The position numbers and the translations under genes are program-made. This document shows positions 41,637-49,264 of a stretch of 64,000 bases of DNA, piece after piece. The stretch's first letter is position 1. Each line of letters begins with the position of its first letter. The stretch spans positions 310,001 to 374,000 of the forward strand of contig NZ_JBHSCZ010000002.1 of the NCBI RefSeq assembly GCF_042651465.1, written 5' to 3'. The notes beneath the pieces are model-generated. The model was given only the letters and a program-made list of their open reading frames with translations. It was not told where the DNA came from and ran no database searches. Source of the DNA: Ferruginibacter yonginensis (GTDB lineage: Bacteria > Bacteroidota > Bacteroidia > Chitinophagales > Chitinophagaceae).

Positions 41637-42917
41637 TTAATAAACTATAAGTTCGTAAAAATTTTGTGGTTGTAAATATTTTTTTGCTAAGGCTTGTAAT
41701 TCTTCTGCACCTGTATTTTTAATAGCTGCTACTGAATCGTAAAAATATTGTTCGTCTAAATTATTTAAAATAATATTTTTCCATTTAGCAATAATTTGGA
41801 AAGGCCCATCAAGGTCGCCCAAAATACCACCAATCATATAATTACGTACTAACGATAACTCTTCATCATCAATAGGTGTTTCCGTTAATAGCTTCATTTC
41901 TTTATACACTTCTTCAATGGTGGCTTCACAAACATCTTTACCAGCTTCGGTACTAATAACCCATGCGGTTTGTTGTAAATGGTTTTGAATGTAACTATAA
42001 ATGCCATAGGTATAGCCTTTCTCTTCTCTAATATTACTCATGAGCCTTGAGCCAAAAAAACCACCGTAAACTGTGTTTAAAACAATTGCTTTTTTAAAAT
42101 CGGGGTGATGGCGGTTAGGAAAAGGTTGTGCCAAACGTATGGCACCTTGTACTGCATTAGCATCATTTTCAATTCTATACTTTTTTTCAATAGCTGGTGT
42201 AGTAGCAATGTTTTGTAAAATGAAACTTGGCTTGGTAAAAGGCAATGTTCCAAAATATTGGTTGAGTAGCGCTTGTATGTTGGTAGGCAATTTACCTGCA
42301 ACAAATATGGCACATTGGCCATTTAGGTAATATTGTTGATAATAGGCTTTAATGGTTTCAATATCGAGTGCATCTAAATCAGCAGGGTTTGTGTAGCTAC
42401 TGTAAGGATGGTTTTCACCATATACCAATTGATCAATTTTACGGCCTGCAACAAATTCGCATTTTTGTAAGTTGACCATTAATCGTTGCCTGCTATTTTG
42501 TTTGTAAATATCAAGCTCCGTTTGCGGAAAATTTGGCTGCGCCAACATTTCGTTCATTACAGGCAAAAGCTTGTCAGCATGTTTGGTAAGTGTGTGTAGT
42601 GATAATACTGCTGTTTCATTATAACAAGCCCTTGAGCAACTTGCGCCATAATAATCAAACACTTCATTAATTTGAAAAGCCGTTTTATTAGCGGTACCGT
42701 TTTTTAATAAGAAGTTGGTTACAGCGGCTATGCCTCTATTAGGTTCATAAAAATTACCTGCGTAAAAAACAAGCTCCAGCTGCAACACATCTTGAGCGCC
42801 TGCGTTGATGGCGTAAACGGGCACCCCATTATCAAGGGTAAAATAATCGTAGGGCTTTAGTGTGAAATTAAAATCTGTTGCATCAACTATTGGTGGTGCT
42901 ATTTTTCTATTGAGCAT
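41637..42917 (-). CDS. M16 family peptidase, non-catalytic partner
   Basis: The 426-residue protein has the M16 fold but lacks the HxxEH zinc motif; the equivalent place reads GIAAVTNFLLKNGTA. It keeps the second-half motif GFFGSRLMSNIREEKGYTYG with the Arg/Tyr substrate-binding pair. In M16B enzymes such inactive subunits pair with an active one to form the closed chamber. The active partner is the next gene upstream, 15 bases away. There is no signal peptide, so the pair probably works in the cytoplasm. Confidence 0.9.
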   Translation of the reverse strand: MLNRKIAPPIVDATDFNFTLKPYDYFTLDNGVPVYAINAGAQDVLQLELVFYAGNFYEPNRGIAAVTNFLLKNGTANKTAFQINEVFDYYGASCSRACYNETAVLSLHTLTKHADKLLPVMNEMLAQPNFPQTELDIYKQNSRQRLMVNLQKCEFVAGRKIDQLVYGENHPYSSYTNPADLDALDIETIKAYYQQYYLNGQCAIFVAGKLPTNIQALLNQYFGTLPFTKPSFILQNIATTPAIEKKYRIENDANAVQGAIRLAQPFPNRHHPDFKKAIVLNTVYGGFFGSRLMSNIREEKGYTYGIYSYIQNHLQQTAWVISTEAGKDVCEATIEEVYKEMKLLTETPIDDEELSLVRNYMIGGILGDLDGPFQIIAKWKNIILNNLDEQYFYDSVAAIKNTGAEELQALAKKYLQPQNFYELIVY

Positions 42918-42932
42918 GTATGTTTGCTTAAA

Positions 42933-44171
42933 CTAATTAGTAGATAAGTAGTACATGGTACTACAATTGTTTTCATTAAAAATGATATTGGCTTCTGTAA
43001 TAATATTTTCAGCTGTAACGGCACGGTATTTATCTAACTCACTATTCATGAGTTCAGCATCGCCTAGTAGTTCATACATAGCAATACTTGCTGCCCGGTT
43101 CATAACACTCATATCTTCAAAAGCCATGGCGCTTTCAGTTTTGTTTTTCACTTTTTCAAGTTCGGCAACAGTAATACCATTTTGCTGTAGTTTTTTTATT
43201 TCGGCATTTACAGCCGCTTCTGCTACTTTAATATCAACACCTTTAACCAGCTTACCTTCTATTACCATTATACCAGCATCGGTACTGCCCATGTGGTAAC
43301 ATTCAATATTACTGAATAGTTGCTGCTCTTTAACTAAACTTTGAAACAGCCTCGATGAACCTCCGCCGCTTAATATATCAGAAATTAAATCAGCCGTGTA
43401 ATACCTATCATCAACCCTTGGGTAAATATGCCAACATTTGTACAAGGCATCAAGTGGTACATTGGCTTTTACTTCTAAAAAACGAGGTGCTGTTTGTGGT
43501 GGTTCAACCGGCAAATTACGATGGTATTTTTCGCCAGATGGAATAGGTCCAAACCATTTTTCAGCTGATGCTTTTACCTGTGCCACCGTTACATTGCCAG
43601 CTACCGTTAATATAGCATTTGCAGGATTGTAATGTTTTTTGAAGAACGCTTTTACATCCTCTAAAGTAGCATCTTCTACATGTTGTAAAGAGGCACCAAT
43701 GGTCATCCATTTATATGGGTGTGTGGTATAAACAAGGTTGCGTAACTTATGCCAAACATCGCCGTATGGCTTATTAATGTAATGCTCTTTAAACTCTTCG
43801 CATACCACTTTGCGTTGCACCTCTAAACTTTTTTTGCTAAAGGCTAAGCTAAGCATACGATCGCTTTCTAACCAAAAAGCGGTTTCAATATTTTCGGCTG
43901 GTAATTGGCAGTAATAGTTGGTTAAATCATTGGTGGTGTAAGCATTATTTTCGCCGCCGGCTACTTGTAGCGGATCATCATATACCGGAATATTAATGCT
44001 GCCACCAAACATAAGGTGTTCAAACAAATGAGCAAAACCTGTTTTTTCTGGATGTTCATCTTTAGCGCCCACATCGTACAACACGTTCACCACTGCCATT
44101 GGGGTACTTTTATCTTCATGAACCAATACCCTCAAACCATTATCTAACGTAAATTTTTCAAATTGAATCAT
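42933..44171 (-). CDS. M16 family zinc peptidase, catalytic subunit
   Basis: The protein has the inverted zinc motif HLFEH (His48, Glu51, His52) in TGFAHLFEHLMFGGSINI, and downstream acidic residues including those in NIETAFWLESDRM that supply the third ligand. The second half has GGGSSRLFQSLVKEQQLFSN. M16 peptidases degrade peptides inside a closed chamber. I use the ATG at 44171 rather than a TTG at 44177, because an exact -7 element ends three bases before that ATG. It heads an operon with the inactive partner and the holin-like protein. Confidence 0.92.
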   Translation of the reverse strand: MIQFEKFTLDNGLRVLVHEDKSTPMAVVNVLYDVGAKDEHPEKTGFAHLFEHLMFGGSINIPVYDDPLQVAGGENNAYTTNDLTNYYCQLPAENIETAFWLESDRMLSLAFSKKSLEVQRKVVCEEFKEHYINKPYGDVWHKLRNLVYTTHPYKWMTIGASLQHVEDATLEDVKAFFKKHYNPANAILTVAGNVTVAQVKASAEKWFGPIPSGEKYHRNLPVEPPQTAPRFLEVKANVPLDALYKCWHIYPRVDDRYYTADLISDILSGGGSSRLFQSLVKEQQLFSNIECYHMGSTDAGIMVIEGKLVKGVDIKVAEAAVNAEIKKLQQNGITVAELEKVKNKTESAMAFEDMSVMNRAASIAMYELLGDAELMNSELDKYRAVTAENIITEANIIFNENNCSTMYYLSTN

Positions 44172-44174
44172 ATA

Positions 44175-44182
44175 CAAATGTA
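44175..44182 (-). promoter_or_regulatory. -7 element immediately before the M16 operon
   Basis: CAAATGTA reads TACATTTG on the minus strand, an exact consensus -7 element three bases from the ATG at 44171. This predicts a leaderless or nearly leaderless transcript. Confidence 0.55.
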
Positions 44183-44206
44183 TGAAGACAATTTTTTAAA
44201 AATTTG

Positions 44207-45379
44207 TTATCGTATACTTATTGGTTGCAGTGCTAAAAATAGCAGTTGTTCATTTCGTTTAACGATGAGTTTAAGTGTGTCTGTCGCTTTTTGAAAAAGT
44301 ATGTTATACTCTTGTATGTTTGCGTTCATCACGTTTGCAACTGACACCAATTCATCACCATTTTTTAAACCAGCTTTTGAAGCAGGTGAATTTTCAACAA
44401 TATCGTCAATGATAATTTTACCATTTACATCATAAAGCGATAAACCTGTATAGGTGTAATCAAATCGGTCATTAAAATGTGTGTTAGGTACTATATGTAC
44501 CTCTTTTTTAAAATAATTAAGGGTAATATTAAACCTTCGTAACAAATCGTTTCCTAATAAGCCTGCTGCATATGGGTATCGTATAACATTTTGATCATCG
44601 TTATATAAATATGTTGGTACGTTTTTAAAACTAAAGGGTCCAATTTTTAGTGTTTTTATAACCGTTAGCAGCATACTTTTTTTACCACCAACACCTTCTG
44701 CTTGAGTAACTACGGGCTTTCTTTTGTTTGATATAATGTTATAATCTTTAGCAAACTGTTCCGTCATCAGTAAATTCAAGCCAGCTCCGCTGTCCAAAAA
44801 AAAATTATAGGTAAGCTTTAATTTATCTTTTACAGTTAAGGGTTGTGCTAATAATTTATTTACTGATGGGTGCAGCGTATAACCACTATTTTCATAATTA
44901 AATTTACCTTGGCTGTATAACCTAATTAACGAACTATCAAAGTTTATTTGAACAATGTATTTATTTAAAAAGGAGTATCCAATAATACCATCGATTTTAA
45001 TGCCATAAATACTTGTGAGCAATGAGTAATCGTTTACATAAAAATTTAAACTATCGGTTACCAAATTGCCCGTTGTAAGTTTTTGGTTAAATACGAATGC
45101 TACTTTTTTAACACCAGCGATACCACTAACTGTAGTATCAGTATTAACCATTGAGCATCCTAACTCTACACAAGTAGATGAATCCAACGAAATACCTCCG
45201 CTTCCTGTATCAACAATAAAGTTTAAGGGTTGATTACTATTACCCAAATTTGCTTCAATGGCAATAACACCGCCTGTAAACGATTTAATGGGAATTGTTT
45301 GCAATAATAATGCTGGTTTTGATTGCGAACAGCCCGTCATTTTCACAATAAGGAATAATATGGTAAGTACAGTTTTTAT
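44207..45379 (-). CDS. Retropepsin-like aspartyl protease lipoprotein with PDZ domain
   Basis: The mature part has a first aspartyl-protease half (LNFIVDTGSGGISLDSSTC with its DTGS), a second half (FFLDSGAGLNLLMTEQ with DSGA), and a C-terminal PDZ domain (SPASKAGLKNGDELVSVANV). The first standard start, GTG at 45346, gives only MKMTGCSQ. The frame stays open upstream and there encodes KTVLTILFLIVKMTGCSQ, a lipoprotein signal with Cys at the right place. Reading it needs a non-standard start, ATA at 45379 (used here) or ATT at 45394. Either that start is real or the original ATG has been lost by mutation. Confidence 0.75.
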   Translation of the reverse strand: MKTVLTILFLIVKMTGCSQSKPALLLQTIPIKSFTGGVIAIEANLGNSNQPLNFIVDTGSGGISLDSSTCVELGCSMVNTDTTVSGIAGVKKVAFVFNQKLTTGNLVTDSLNFYVNDYSLLTSIYGIKIDGIIGYSFLNKYIVQINFDSSLIRLYSQGKFNYENSGYTLHPSVNKLLAQPLTVKDKLKLTYNFFLDSGAGLNLLMTEQFAKDYNIISNKRKPVVTQAEGVGGKKSMLLTVIKTLKIGPFSFKNVPTYLYNDDQNVIRYPYAAGLLGNDLLRRFNITLNYFKKEVHIVPNTHFNDRFDYTYTGLSLYDVNGKIIIDDIVENSPASKAGLKNGDELVSVANVMNANIQEYNILFQKATDTLKLIVKRNEQLLFLALQPISIR

Positions 45380-45415
45380 GGCAGTTGGTTTAATCGTATT
45401 ACAAGTTAATGAATG

Positions 45416-45423
45416 TACTTTTG
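45416..45423 (+). promoter_or_regulatory. -7 promoter element of mqnC
   Basis: TACTTTTG is an exact TAnnTTTG element 24 bases before the mqnC ATG. A clear -33 element is not seen at the usual distance. Confidence 0.55.
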
Positions 45424-45447
45424 TAAAATAACATTTAAACCAATTTT

Positions 45448-46569
45448 ATGGATATAAATGCATTGTTGAAAAAAGCGTTGGCTTTTGAATTTTTATCTGT
45501 TGAAGAAGGTGTTTTTCTTTTTGAAAATGCACCATTGACTGATTTAATGTATGTGGCTAATGAGTTAAGAAAAATTCAAGTACCACATGGTAAAGTAACT
45601 TGGCAAATTGACAGAAATGTAAACACTACAAACGTATGTATTGCCAATTGTAAGTTTTGTAATTTTTACAGAATACCGGGCCATAAAGATGCCTACATTA
45701 CTGATATTGAAACCTACAAGAAAAAAATTGAAGAAACCATTGCCTATGGTGGTGATCAATTATTATTACAAGGTGGGCACCACCCTGAGTTAGGTTTAGC
45801 TTTTTATGTAAACCTATTTAAAGAGTTAAAAAGCCTTTACCCTAATATTAAATTACACACATTGGGGCCGCCAGAAATTGCCCATATTACTAAGCTTGAA
45901 AAAAGTACACACAGAGCTGTACTACTTGCATTAAAGGAAGCTGGCATGGATAGTTTGCCTGGTGCCGGGGCAGAAATTTTAACCGATAGGGTTCGTAGGC
46001 TTATTAGTAAAGGTAAATGCGGCGCTCAAGAATGGTTAGATATTATGCATGAGGCCCACAAACTTAACATTACTACTTCGGCCACCATGATGTTTGGCCA
46101 TGTTGAAACATTACAAGAGCGTTTTGAACATTTGGTAAAAATTAGAGAAGTGCAAAGTCGTAAACCTGATGACGCTAAAGGTTTTTTAGCTTTTATACCA
46201 TGGACCTTTCAAGATGCAGATACTTTATTAGCCAGAATTAGAGGTGTACATAATTTAACTACACCTGAAGAGTATATTAGAATGATCGCTTTGAGTAGAA
46301 TTATGTTACCGAATGTAAAAAATATTCAAGCTAGTTGGTTAACGGTGGGTAAACAAGTTGCACAACTTTGTTTAAATGCAGGTGCAAACGACTTTGGCAG
46401 TATTATGATAGAAGAAAATGTTGTGAGCGCTGCCGGTGCACCGCATCGTTTTACAAGTGTTACTATACAAGAGGCTATTAAAGATGCTGGCTTTGAACCA
46501 CAACTTCGCAACCAACAATACGAGTGGCGTACCATTCCACAAATGAAAGAACAAGTTATCAATTACTAA
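45448..46569 (+). CDS. mqnC: Cyclic dehypoxanthinyl futalosine synthase
   Basis: The 373-residue radical SAM enzyme has the CxxxCxxC cluster motif (Cys64, Cys68, Cys71 in NVCIANCKFCNF). It carries MqnC landmarks: GGDQLLLQGGHHPELGLAFY, LPGAGAEILTDRVRRLISKG, TSATMMFGHVET, FLAFIPWTFQ and LNAGANDFGSIMIEENVVS. It cyclises dehypoxanthine futalosine in the futalosine route to menaquinone. The related MqnE has different motifs, so MqnC is the better call. No other mqn gene is in the window. It has its own -7 element and terminator. Confidence 0.94.
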   Translation: MDINALLKKALAFEFLSVEEGVFLFENAPLTDLMYVANELRKIQVPHGKVTWQIDRNVNTTNVCIANCKFCNFYRIPGHKDAYITDIETYKKKIEETIAYGGDQLLLQGGHHPELGLAFYVNLFKELKSLYPNIKLHTLGPPEIAHITKLEKSTHRAVLLALKEAGMDSLPGAGAEILTDRVRRLISKGKCGAQEWLDIMHEAHKLNITTSATMMFGHVETLQERFEHLVKIREVQSRKPDDAKGFLAFIPWTFQDADTLLARIRGVHNLTTPEEYIRMIALSRIMLPNVKNIQASWLTVGKQVAQLCLNAGANDFGSIMIEENVVSAAGAPHRFTSVTIQEAIKDAGFEPQLRNQQYEWRTIPQMKEQVINY

Positions 46570-46588
46570 AAAATAAAACAAGCTAAAA

Positions 46589-46622
46589 AAACGAAAGCCG
46601 CTCAAATGAGCGGCTTTCGTTT
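46589..46622 (+). terminator. Terminator after mqnC
   Basis: AAACGAAAGCCGCTC and GAGCGGCTTTCGTTT form a perfect 15-bp stem around a four-base loop. It lies between convergent genes and can serve the fasciclin gene too. Confidence 0.92.
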
Positions 46623-46644
46623 AAAATTAAAATTAAACAACAAA

Positions 46645-47241
46645 TTATTTTTTAGGTAATAATACTGCGTCAATTACATGCGTAACACCATTGCTTGATA
46701 CAACATCTGGTATAGTTACTACAGCACCATTAATCATTACTTTACCATCTTTAATAGTAACCGTTAATTCTTGACCTTGTACTGTTTTTAACTTTTGACC
46801 ATCTTTTAAATCAGCTGCTTTTAAAGCACCTGCTACTACGTGGTAAGTTAAAACACCCGTTAAATCTTTTTTCATTTCTGGCTTTAATAAATTATCAACA
46901 GTACCTGCTGGTAATTTTGCAAAAGCTTCGTTTGTTGGAGCAAATACAGTGAAAGGGCCAGCACCGCTTAATGTTTCTACTAAACCTGCTGCTTTTACTG
47001 CTGCTACTAAAGTTGTGTGATCAGCAGAACCTGCTGCATTTTCAACAATGTTTTTTGAAGGTACCATGTTTGCACCACCTACCATTACACCTGCTTCTTC
47101 AGCTGGTTTTGCCATTTCTGTTTTTGGAGAATCAGCACCTGCTGCTGGCGTTTCAGCTTTCTTTTCACCTTCGTTGCAAGAAGTTAACACTACTACTGCT
47201 GTTGCAGCAACCATCATTGCTGATAAGAATGTTTTTTTCAT
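46645..47241 (-). CDS. Fasciclin (FAS1) domain lipoprotein
   Basis: The 198-residue protein has a lipoprotein signal with lipobox LTSC (Cys22), an Ala/Glu/Lys/Pro-rich linker (23-60) and one FAS1 domain (62-198). The FAS1 motifs are DHTTLVAAVKAAGLVETLSG, GPFTVFAPTNEAFAKLP, LTGVLTYHVVAGAL and SNGVTHVIDAVLLP. FAS1 domains mediate adhesion or bind small ligands at the cell surface. It is isolated between the mqnC terminator and the sigma operon. Its many GCT/GCA/AAA codons fit high expression. Confidence 0.93.
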   Translation of the reverse strand: MKKTFLSAMMVAATAVVVLTSCNEGEKKAETPAAGADSPKTEMAKPAEEAGVMVGGANMVPSKNIVENAAGSADHTTLVAAVKAAGLVETLSGAGPFTVFAPTNEAFAKLPAGTVDNLLKPEMKKDLTGVLTYHVVAGALKAADLKDGQKLKTVQGQELTVTIKDGKVMINGAVVTIPDVVSSNGVTHVIDAVLLPKK

Positions 47242-47379
47242 TTTGATTTTTTTTAGTCGTTTTTAACTTATTAGTTTTTAGCACATACGATGCCACAATT
47301 GTTAAAGATTGAAAATTTTAGATATTATGGTTACTAAATACGAAATTTTACCGCTCAGTAAAAATTTAAACCACTGTTA

Positions 47380-48591
47380 CTAAAAAACAATGGTAACCGT
47401 TTGCGGTTGTTTTGCCGGCCATGATGGGCCTTCTTTTACAAATGTAATCGCTTGATTATTACATGCTTTACAGGTGGTGTTTTTTACAGAAATACGGTAT
47501 GGTCTGCCTTTTTTATCAACCTTAAAGTGTACGGTTACGGTACCTTTTTGTGTATTTCCCTCTTTATCAACGATAGGTTTTAGATTTTCCGCAACGTATT
47601 TATTAAAATGATCTAGCGGTGTTACAATATTGATATTTTTTTGCTTTACCGTAACATCTTCCTCGAGTTTTTGCTCAGCTTGGGCAATGTTTACCCCATT
47701 GGTTTTCCCTTGTATGGCTTGGTTATAATTGTTTTGTAAAACAATATTGTTTAATTGGTTTGCACTAACATTTGTAGTGGCATTATTATAACCATTTGCA
47801 TTAACCACCACATTTTCGACTGCATTATTATTTTTGAGTTGGTAATACCCTTTATCATCAGTTGTTGTTGCATTGTTGCTGTTCAATGATTTAACTGTAG
47901 CATTCGCCAAGGGCACCCCTTGTTCATTGGTTACTATCCCTTTTAACTCATATGGTGGTGCCGCTATTTTTTTCGCTGCCTTCGCATTATCAGCATCTTG
48001 TTTTAGCTTTTCGGCTGCAGCCGTTGCTTGTTTATCTTTATAAGCCGCTACTTCATCAGCATCATACGTAACTATGGGGGCTGGTGCTGGTTTCATATCT
48101 GTCGATGCTGCTGTTGGCGAAACAGCCTCTTTTATAATTTTATCTGTTTTATTAATTTGGGGTTCAACTGTATTAACCTTGTCGATTGTAGTTACAGGCG
48201 TATCATTGGGTTTGATGTTGTTTGGGGTTACAGTTGTGTTTTGGGGTTTAGTAGTAGTATTTTGTGCAACATTTGGTATTTTTTCTGTTGCATTTAAACT
48301 ATAAAACAACCAAGCTAAGCCACCAAATAAAAGGCAGGCTGCAGCTGCTTGCCACCAACGTATATTTAATAAAAGTCCCTTTTTTTGTTGTGTATTTTTT
48401 TGTTGTAATTGCTGCCGCAACATGGCTACATCTGCTACAGGTGTATTGGTATGTATAAAACCATCCAATGCAGCTGCCAAAAACGGATCGTTCAACGCTG
48501 CTTTTTCTAATGCATGCATTTCATGCGCAGGCATGCTACCATTATGGTAACGCTCAAAGTCAATGGCGGTATAGGTTTTAATAGTACTCAT
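47380..48591 (-). CDS. Anti-sigma factor-like protein with carboxypeptidase-regulatory-like and TonB-C domains
   Basis: The 403 residues are modular. Residues 1-75 are a soluble anti-sigma-like N-terminus (TAIDFERYHNGSMPAHEMHA, then LEKAALNDPFLAAALDGF), and 79-99 a membrane helix. Residues 105-210 are a low-complexity Thr/Asn/Lys/Ala linker. Residues 215-295 are a carboxypeptidase-regulatory-like domain (KGIVTNEQGVPLANATVKSL), and 325-403 a TonB-C-like domain (TVTVHFKVDKKGRPYRISVK). It starts one base after the sigma stop codon, so it is the partner of that sigma factor. The periplasmic modules could sense an outer-membrane protein. Confidence 0.85.
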   Translation of the reverse strand: MSTIKTYTAIDFERYHNGSMPAHEMHALEKAALNDPFLAAALDGFIHTNTPVADVAMLRQQLQQKNTQQKKGLLLNIRWWQAAAACLLFGGLAWLFYSLNATEKIPNVAQNTTTKPQNTTVTPNNIKPNDTPVTTIDKVNTVEPQINKTDKIIKEAVSPTAASTDMKPAPAPIVTYDADEVAAYKDKQATAAAEKLKQDADNAKAAKKIAAPPYELKGIVTNEQGVPLANATVKSLNSNNATTTDDKGYYQLKNNNAVENVVVNANGYNNATTNVSANQLNNIVLQNNYNQAIQGKTNGVNIAQAEQKLEEDVTVKQKNINIVTPLDHFNKYVAENLKPIVDKEGNTQKGTVTVHFKVDKKGRPYRISVKNTTCKACNNQAITFVKEGPSWPAKQPQTVTIVF

Positions 48592-48592
48592 G

Positions 48593-49162
48593 TTATGCCT
48601 GTTGCAATGCTAATTTATCCATACATATTTTTAGGTTGCGCCTGCCGTTTTGTATAAAGCTCCTCACCTTATTAATATCTAATGCCGTTGCTATAGCAAT
48701 ATCTTTATAGCATTGTTCTTTTAAATAAAACAATTCAATGGCCTGTTTTTGTTCAACGGGCAATTGCTCTATACAGTGTTGCATGTGGTTCAACGATGTT
48801 TCTTTTTGCATTACATCATCTAGATGCACATTATCTGCCAAATGCACAACATCGGCCTCTATAAAATGTGGTATTGTTTTTTGGCTACGCAATTTCATAA
48901 GACAATGATTTTTGGCAACTTGGTATAACCAGGGCTTAAAATTATCGATTTCATATTTCAATACTTTCTTCACCAGCTCTTCAAAAATTAGCATTACAGC
49001 ATCTTTACTAGCTTCTGGCTCTTTAAAATATTTCAAACAAACGCCATATACCAAATCCATGTAACGTTGGTACAGTTCGCCCAAACACTCCATGTTTGTG
49101 GTTTGTTTATACAGCTGTACTAGTTCAGCATCCGTGTTTGATATGTATGTTTTAGGTGCCAA
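48593..49162 (-). CDS. RNA polymerase ECF sigma factor
   Basis: The 189-residue protein has sigma region 2 (ELYQRYMDLVYGVCLKYFKE, then FKPWLYQVAKNHCLMKLR) and region 4 (LPVEQKQAIELFYLKEQCYK, then DIAIATALDINKVRSFIQNG and RRNLKICMDK). Region 4 is less conserved than in the sigma at 5862. The start is TTG; I find no in-frame ATG upstream. The stop is one base from the anti-sigma start codon. The vWA protein gene is divergent, 102 bases away, and is a plausible target of this sigma factor. Confidence 0.9.
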   Translation of the reverse strand: MAPKTYISNTDAELVQLYKQTTNMECLGELYQRYMDLVYGVCLKYFKEPEASKDAVMLIFEELVKKVLKYEIDNFKPWLYQVAKNHCLMKLRSQKTIPHFIEADVVHLADNVHLDDVMQKETSLNHMQHCIEQLPVEQKQAIELFYLKEQCYKDIAIATALDINKVRSFIQNGRRNLKICMDKLALQQA

Positions 49163-49264
49163 TATGATAAAGATATTTAAAAATTTTTAGGCGCTTTTGT
49201 GTAATGATGAAAAATGGTGCATCTAACCATTGTTACACATTACCATCATCTTAAATATTTAATT

